In this document: positions 51,183 through 64,000 of the stretch, in pieces
Position numbering within the stretch: the first letter of the stretch is position 1
Layout of the letters: every line of letters starts with the position of its first letter
DNA from: Hirudinaria manillensis
Lineage: Eukaryota; Annelida; Clitellata; Hirudinida; Hirudinidae
NCBI GenBank assembly: GCA_034509925.1
Contig: CM067537.1
Coordinates: 9,442,001-9,506,000, forward strand
DNA: 64,000 nt
Direction: 5' to 3'
Position numbers and translations under genes: made by a program
Notes under the pieces: model-generated
The model's input: only the letters and a program-made list of their open reading frames with translations
Database searches by the model: none
Told to the model about the DNA's origin: nothing

Positions 51183-53905
51183 AGTCGAGAGGAAATATTT
51201 TGTTTCAGGAAATATTTGAGCTTGTGGAAGAAGTTGGATTAGGAATAATTAATCTAATAAAATTGAATGTATTTTTAGGGAATTAAGAAGCAGGTTTTCA
51301 GAGCGAAGCGATCCGTTCCGAAGCGGTTCGGCACTTACACCGTTTATCATTAATTTAGAGGGATTGTTAGTTAATTTTAAGTAAAATGTATCTGCACATC
51401 GAAGTTCTTGGATCTTTGTACACTGCGATCGCCTGGTGATGTCAGTTTATGGATGCCTTCCTGTCATTCCAGTGCTTGCAGTTCGTTGGTTGTCTAAAGT
51501 GATAGCTGTGAAAATGAGACTTCTTTTGCCTACGTTTTGCTGGAGCTTCACTCGACCACATTTTTCGTAGCGTTCGAGGGTTGTCGGTAATATTGGTTCT
51601 TTACAACATTGTAGAAATTTTCAACATTGGTACAACATTTCCTGCAGAAGTAATTATAGTCAAGTATTGGCGCCAATTCACTAGATTTTTTCACTGGATG
51701 GTTAGTGGTTTTATGAGTATTTTAACTGTTCCCAGCGTAAGTTATGACAGTTTATTCGTTATCCAAAGAAGGTGAATTGGATCGGGTACCCGAGTTGCGA
51801 CGGTGCGTTTAAAGGACCACACAATTTCGATCGGGTTTATTTTATGTCTCGCAATATCGCGCTCGGCCTACAAAGATTAATGTGGTGCTTAACAATTACT
51901 GTAGGTTCATTCTCTAAAATGAATCGGCGACTTTAACGTGACGCTCTAAATTCGTTAAATCCAGGAAGATATGAAACCAATAAAGGCTAATGAACCTACC
52001 GCATCACAGGCCAGCATAATTTACGTGAATGTTCGAAATGAATGGAAATTCTAGTGAAATACCTTGACAAAACCATGGGTAATATCTTAGGTGTCTGTAT
52101 GCTTTGCTTTTTATCATTATGCTATTGGATGTATTTCTTCGGTGTCTCCTAGTGGCTATCAAATAAAGCTTAGAACACGTACAATTTTATTCACGGACGC
52201 TGAACACATCATACTCTTTCGACTTATCTCCAAGTCAAGGGGCTATTGTAACTTCATTGTGCGCCTTTAAACTTGCGTCTTGTACCGATATAGTGACGCT
52301 TCAAACTTGGGAGGATAAAAGAGTACGACACTCCAGCTTTCCAGGACCTCCTACCTTTGACTGATCGATACACGCGTCTGTCGTCCAAACCGGTTTCGTG
52401 TAACTCATGATAATACTATGTCAGTCATGGAATGAGACATTATAATATTTATTTTTCAATTTGAAAATGTCAAAACTGATGCAGCACGTGACCCGATTCT
52501 CGTCTTCTGATTGGCGCCTTATAGGTCACAAAGATATCGACGACAAGCAGTGAAAGGTATTTAAGCTGAGTGCTCTCGAGTTTGTCAAACAATACTCCGA
52601 TACGGATCTGAAAGTTGGCTAGGTCTGAGAATCACGAAATCGAGGGGATATTGTCTCATTTAAATGTATCAGCGTACAATACTAGATATTAGGCGTCTTT
52701 AATTAACAGATTGATTTGTAAAAAAAAGTCCTAAAACTGAGAAGTAGTAGTTTAGTTTATTCATAAAATTTTCGTAGAATTATTTGATTTTGGATGAGTT
52801 GGAGGATTTCTGGAGCTTAGCTGGTACTTAGCCAGGTACTTGAATATTGTAAAACTTACTGTTTGCTTTTATTTCGCTCAATTGCAACATTGGATGTAAG
52901 TACCAATGGAGTCAAATTTAATAATCAATTTCGGCAAAAGCAAAGATTCTTCGAAATGCCTTGAGGCAAAAGTGTGTAACATTGCACGACGTCTTATCGA
53001 AGCTGCGAGCCAGGTGATGGGTGGAGAAACCATAGAAAATTTAATCCTATATGTGTTATATATTCTGTGCATTATTCTCGGTGCAAAGGTCATCCTTTAC
53101 AGTCAGAGATTGCAGAGAGTTTGTACACAAATTAGCTAATTCTAATAAGCTTGCGTCCGCTTAGGTTTCACCTGCATATCACAGAAGAAGAAGACTTTAG
53201 CGTGCAATCGTCAAGAAGGCTCTGCAAAGCCAACGCATTAAAACAAGCGACAAAACAATTGCTACGTTGAACAGCAATCAGTTAACTTTTAAATGAGAGA
53301 AGCTTCAACGAGGACAAGTAACACTTGAAGTGACAAAATTCCTGAACTCCTAGTCATTATTCCTTTGAGCGAAGCAAATATCGGATGAATTTTGTACTCG
53401 AACATACATTGCATTAACCGTTTCCGTCAATGTCTGCCATCCTTAAATCCTTTGAGCCGCTAAAGTCATCAATAATCATTCACTTTATTCGAGTTTTACC
53501 TCCGTATTCCAGACACAGCCAGTGATTATGGTGAAATTCTTAAGCTGCAAATTGACATCGTCATGCATTATTAATCTCGTCAATGCAAAACACTTAACGT
53601 TATCTTTAATATGTTATGGTTACATTTTCTTATAATTTTCTTGTTATCACGCAATTTTTTTCATTGTAGAACGTCCGACAGAAGTATGAACAACATCCTA
53701 ACATTCCAGGAGCTTTTGTGGACAGTTATACAATAATAATAACCCTTCTTCTCCCATTAACAGCCTTGTCTGAAATGCCATTTTGATTCATCCTTACAAT
53801 AAAATACTTACAAGAGACGAGGCAACATCTCTGAATAATAGAATTTTTTGTACATAATGTTCCTTTAAATTTTTCCCACAACTCAAGAAGGGATTGCAAC
53901 TTATT
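51183..53905. other. Spacer between SARS1 and hedgehog
   Basis: Contains the SARS1 3' UTR and presumably the hedgehog promoter and 5' UTR. One short ORF at 52906-53139 is listed separately. No other gene or repeat array seen. Confidence 0.5.
52906..53139 (+). CDS. Candidate small membrane protein, 77 residues
   Basis: ATG in context CCAATGGAG opens a 77-codon frame with a hydrophilic N-terminus (MESNLIINFGKSKDSS) and one hydrophobic segment (NLILYVLYILCIILGAKVIL) that could span a membrane. No family is recognised. AT-rich DNA easily yields hydrophobic frames, so this may be chance. Confidence 0.25.
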   Translation: MESNLIINFGKSKDSSKCLEAKVCNIARRLIEAASQVMGGETIENLILYVLYILCIILGAKVILYSQRLQRVCTQIS

Positions 53906-60055
<6,150 letters not shown>

Positions 60056-60908
60056 AAGAAACACAATTCATTGTAATAGACCCTGTGTAAAGCTTTCGAT
60101 TTCGGCTTTCTTTCCATCAGTATTTTACAAATAATTTTAAAAAATAGTTCGAGCATTATACATTATAAATGTTTTGTGGAAACCTGTTTTCAATTTCGAT
60201 AGTTGTGAGTTAGATAAGTCTAGTATGGACGTCTTTGGATTTGTCGTTTCAGCGTCATTAGCTAACATTAATGAATTTAAACGGATTCTTTTTTCTAAAG
60301 TTCATCACAAACATTTGCGGCTTATAAAAGCTTTATAAATCATTCAGCCAATGTTGATCCAATAAGCAATTTAAGTACTCCTTAAGCGATAGAAAGTTTC
60401 AAACCATTTGATATTGGGGGGGAAGTTCTAGGGGATAATTTCTAAAATTTGTACAGAATTTCTGAGAACGGGGAGGAGATAGAATTGTCTGCTGGCTATG
60501 GGAATGCCGAAATTAGTTTAAAAGGGACGGAATTGGAACGAATTATTTTTTGCTCGTTGTTCAATGGCTGTTGAACACTCGTTCAAAAATGTGATATTCA
60601 AAAAATATGCCTTGAAGGAGGTAACTTTTAGTTATCAATTTAAATTAAATTATAGTAAAAATAAATTTAAAGCGGGAGCTTAAATTTAATCGGATCCTTC
60701 AATAACGCCATTTTTAAATGATTTGTACCAAAATATAAACAAAAACATTACTTTTGTTTATCAATGCTTATATATAGATGTTCGAGGCCGTAATTTCTGA
60801 CTTTTCTGGAATCCCCATCATTTTTTAAGATTTAAACGGTGATTTTTAAATCATACAGGAACCCAATTCGCAGTTACTCGAGTTATTATTAATTTTTTAG
60901 CATTTAAA
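60056..60908. other. Spacer between hedgehog and the GEN1-like gene
   Basis: Includes the hedgehog 3' UTR and the upstream region of the next gene on the same strand. AT-rich; nothing else recognised. Confidence 0.5.
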
Positions 60909-63773
60909 ATGATTCAGAAATTATTAAGGGACCTGAAGTGGAATTTTTTTGAAAAGCGTCAGATTTGTAGTGAAGATATCAGATACCAAAAAATTGTTAT
61001 CGATGCGAGAGTTTGGTGTCGCGATCAATGTATCCCAATCGCAGAAAATAATAGCAACGTTGAAGAATGCATAAGTTTGAAATGCGTTTTTCAGCAATTA
61101 TATCGACTAGTTGTTGAACAAATTCAAATCTTGGTTGTGTTTCCAAAGACCATTAAAGGATCCTTGCAAATTAGTGATTTCTTTGCAAACTGCATTGCAC
61201 TACTACAAGTAATGAGTATTCCTTATATTCAAGATGATAATATTCCAGGCTTAATAGCCCAGCTAATCAAAAAACAGGTAGCTTTACCACAACGTTATAA
61301 GGAATTTTTGTTCAAATTAATTTGTTTTACTAACTTTTTGAATATCTAAATGTTATTCTGTTAAGTTCTTAAATTTCTACATTTCAATTCATGATTGTTT
61401 TACTGTAATAAATATATTGGATGATTGACCTAGGTTGTGGACCACTGTCTAACAGATGATGCTGAAGTTCTCCTCCAAGATATTCAATCAGTCTTCCAAT
61501 ATTCACATTTCAAATCTGTAGTCCACAGCAAAAATGTGAGCAATGAGGATAATATGATTGACTTTACATTGCTTATTTAAAAACAAACCCTAAGGAAAGA
61601 TCTTAGTACTAAAATGTGAATAAAGAAATTTTAATTGACCTAGAACACATGCTGATATATAGAATCTTAGTATTAATGCCTTCAATTTGTTGACAAAATT
61701 CCTTCACCATTTCTAAAATGATTATTATTATCCTTATTGCCTGGATATAAATTGATCAATACAGAACCTATATCAAAGTGTGGTTTGATTGTTTTGTTTA
61801 TTTTAAAACTGAATATTTCATCAATTATTAATCACATCAGTTATTAATATTAGCCAATGTTAAATTTTGTAGCAACTTTTCCTAGCAAAATATTCCAAAT
61901 GTTCTGGAGCATCTTCCAACCAACTGATTTGCTTCCTTTCACTTTCTTCATCTCTACTTGATGCCAACTTACAAATTAGCCACACCACCGAAGTACGGTC
62001 GGGTCTTCCTAAGGCGGATGACCGTACGTCGCCTGCAACGCCCACCCGTCCAATTATCAACAGGGCTTGCAAAAAAACTTGGGTTCGACCGGTGCTAGTG
62101 TCAAAGGTTGGAAAGACAAAGGTGACTTCAAAAGGAAAAAGTGAGGAGAGAAAAATGAATAAATGTCAAAATAAAGTTGCACCCAATGCTGGGATGGATT
62201 TTGCCAAGGTTCTGACTAAACTTGGTGAGGTTATACTAAGCTGGTCAGATAATCCACAAGATAGGCAAGTCTAATTTTATTATTATCAATAGCATTATTT
62301 ATAATGCCAAGTATTCGACCGTATTTTTGATTTATTTGCTGATTCTCGATACAACATGCAACGGTTTAACAGTGATAAATCATAATTATGCTTCATATTC
62401 ATTAATTCATTCATTAATCATGCATTTATATGATTCAACTACTGGCTACTGAAATGAATAATTTATTTGAGCAGATTGAAACTGTTTCAAGTTGCCATTG
62501 ACAATCAGCAAATTGAACAAGTCACTGAATTGGAAAGAGAGTTCTTGCTGATCTGTTGTTCAACTTCAGGAAAAACACTCTCTGAGGTATTTATCAAGGT
62601 TAAGGTGTAACAATGAAATGGCACGTGACTGTCTGTTGACTAAAAAGCAAATTTGTGGTACAATCATTCAGTTGACTCAAATTAAACTTAAAGTTTTTAT
62701 GAAAATTAATTTGTTATTAGAAACTATTGCCAATTACTCAGGCATTATTTGTTCATTGATTGAAAAATAAAACAAAATATTGATCATTTCAACTTATTTG
62801 ACATACTAGATCGGAACTGTCGTCAAAGCGAACCGACCCGAATGCGACCAGACGAAAGCAACTTCTAAGATTGCAGTCGTCCGGTGGGAGAGGGCAGAGT
62901 TCGCAAGGCTCCGAGATTATTTGCAGGCCAATTGCATTTCAATTCCCCTTAAGCATTTGCTGGGATACCTGGTTGCATTTGATTTTTTCCAGCTTTTTAA
63001 GAGCCACATTTCAGGGGATTCATATCCTGATGGCATCGCCAGGCCAGAAAAGTAGGTAGCATAAGTTGGTAGTGTTTTAAGATAAGTTCAATAACTATTT
63101 TCTACAGAGTCCTCAAAGTATCCAAGAAAAATGGTCTTGAAATATATGATGTCAAGTGGCTTTATATACGTTTGTTTTGATAACCTTTTGAATTGATTTT
63201 TGATTGCATGATGATTGACCAAAGAACTCAAATATGTAGCTGGAACTGAAAAGCTGAGCCAAGAAGATCTTATTACAAAAGAACAAAAGAACATATTCTG
63301 TGCTGCATTCCCTAAAGTAGCATCTAAATTTGAAGGGTGGAATCTTATGAGTAGTAGCAGCGATGATGATGACGACAACAATGATACAATAAGAGATGAA
63401 CAAAACACACTTAATATGTCAGGATCTCTAAGTCAGTTCTATTTGTTTGTCTCTAAGTCAGTTCTATTTGTTTGTAATTATTTGCATTATTTACAAACTG
63501 ATAAAATTTCATCACATTGCAAATTGTCAATGTTTCAATGGATGTAACAAAGTAAATTCAAGATTATTTAGACCAAATTGTCACCAATTATTTTTCCTTG
63601 ATTGTCATGATAGTGATTTAAAACTTCAAACAGAAAAATGCATGAGAAAAAAGAATCGAGCCAGGAGGGGCTCTGTGGAAACTCCAGCTTCCACCACTAG
63701 TTCTGGAACAAAGTCCACAGTGAAACAATATTTTGTGGCAAGAAAAAAGTTGATCTTTGATGCTATTAAGTGA
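60909..63773 (+). CDS. GEN1-like: GEN1-like (XPG/FEN family) protein with degenerate nuclease core
   Basis: Exons with consistent phases: 60909-61277, 61434-61535, 61873-62264 (GC donor), 62475-62586, 62810-63051, 63108-63169, 63225 to about 63430, with a final exon ending at 63773 in another frame whose junction I could not fix. GEN1 normally cuts Holliday junctions. The best-matching part is C-terminal: VRWERAEFARLRDYL..., then PEKVLKVSKKNGLEIYDVKW (chromodomain position) and ITKEQKNIFCAAFPKV. The N-terminal core is recognisable (IVIDARVW, FFANCIALLQVMSIPYIQ, VVDHCLTDDAEVLL). However, the glycine-Asp start, the EGxxP segment, the paired-glutamate EAEA motif and LLGCDY are missing or replaced. 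It is probably a pseudo-nuclease or a very divergent enzyme. The tail ends in basic and Ser/Thr-rich sequence. Confidence 0.7.
62265..62474 (+). other. GC-AG intron in the GEN1-like gene
   Basis: The exon ends with codon start AG at 62264, followed by GCAAGT, an otherwise perfect donor. The acceptor at 62474 (TTTGAGCAG) continues as RLKLFQVAID in phase 2. Confidence 0.7.
63425..63474. repeat. 25-bp tandem duplication near the GEN1-like 3' end
   Basis: Two exact adjacent 25-base copies beginning TCTCTAAGTCAG. They lie where the frame changes between the last two coding segments, so they may mark an exon-intron border or a recent frame-disturbing duplication. Confidence 0.9.
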
Positions 63774-64000
63774 AATCAAAGCAAACATCCTGTTATTTTC
63801 TCCAATCATGTAGCATCTGCTTAAGATTTCACTTCTTTTGCTATTTCCATTAAAAAATAGTCTTCAGATGATTGGTTCTTTTATGCAAGGAAATCACCAA
63901 GGAACTACAATCTTAATCATGCATTGTTTAGCCAATAATTGCCTCTCACAGCTAGTATCGAGCCTTTTGTTACTTCTAAAAGACAAATGTACTTTATCTA

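Overview
This is a gene-dense stretch of nuclear DNA from an invertebrate animal. The genes are split by many short GT-AG introns, with a few GC-AG introns. The content is animal-specific: a hedgehog gene with both its signalling and Hint halves, an LHX6/8-type LIM-homeobox gene, a novel-type protein kinase C and a neurexin-like laminin-G receptor. Introns and spacers are AT-rich, full of ATT, ATC and GAT microsatellites, and dotted with short TTAGGG/CCCTAA motifs. The phylum cannot be fixed from the sequence. I saw no bacterial, viral or clearly transposon-encoded gene.

Layout. 237-3791 (+): 3' part of a PKC-delta/theta-like kinase. 5798-23894 (-): a giant gene of 41 exons whose intron phases all agree, giving 9282 coding bases (3093 residues). 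Its product has a signal peptide, six tandem concanavalin/LamG-like modules, five LamG and two EGF domains in neurexin order, one membrane span, and a cytoplasmic WD40 propeller. 24487-24864 (+): small unrecognised ORF. 28809-29329 (-): CNBP-type zinc-knuckle protein. 30487-31244 (+): OPA3. 32017-35990 (-): ZFYVE1/DFCP1. 37830-38264 (-): unrecognised exon. 40186-46002 (-): LHX6/8 gene. 48601-51182 (+): cytosolic seryl-tRNA synthetase. 53906-60055 (+): hedgehog. 60909-63773 (+): GEN1-like protein.

The neighbours do not form one pathway; this is ordinary animal gene order. The strongest candidate for something undescribed is the 5.8-23.9 kb receptor: a neurexin/axotactin-like surface protein continuing in frame into an intracellular beta-propeller, with an N-terminal array built from phase-1/phase-1 exon cassettes. 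Next are two apparent pseudo-enzymes with intact reading frames: a ZFYVE1 that has lost its Walker A and Walker B motifs, and a GEN1 whose nuclease core has lost key acidic residues while the C-terminal chromodomain region persists. A 1.2-kb two-letter satellite with a 198-bp higher-order period sits in the intron that splits the LHX homeodomain.
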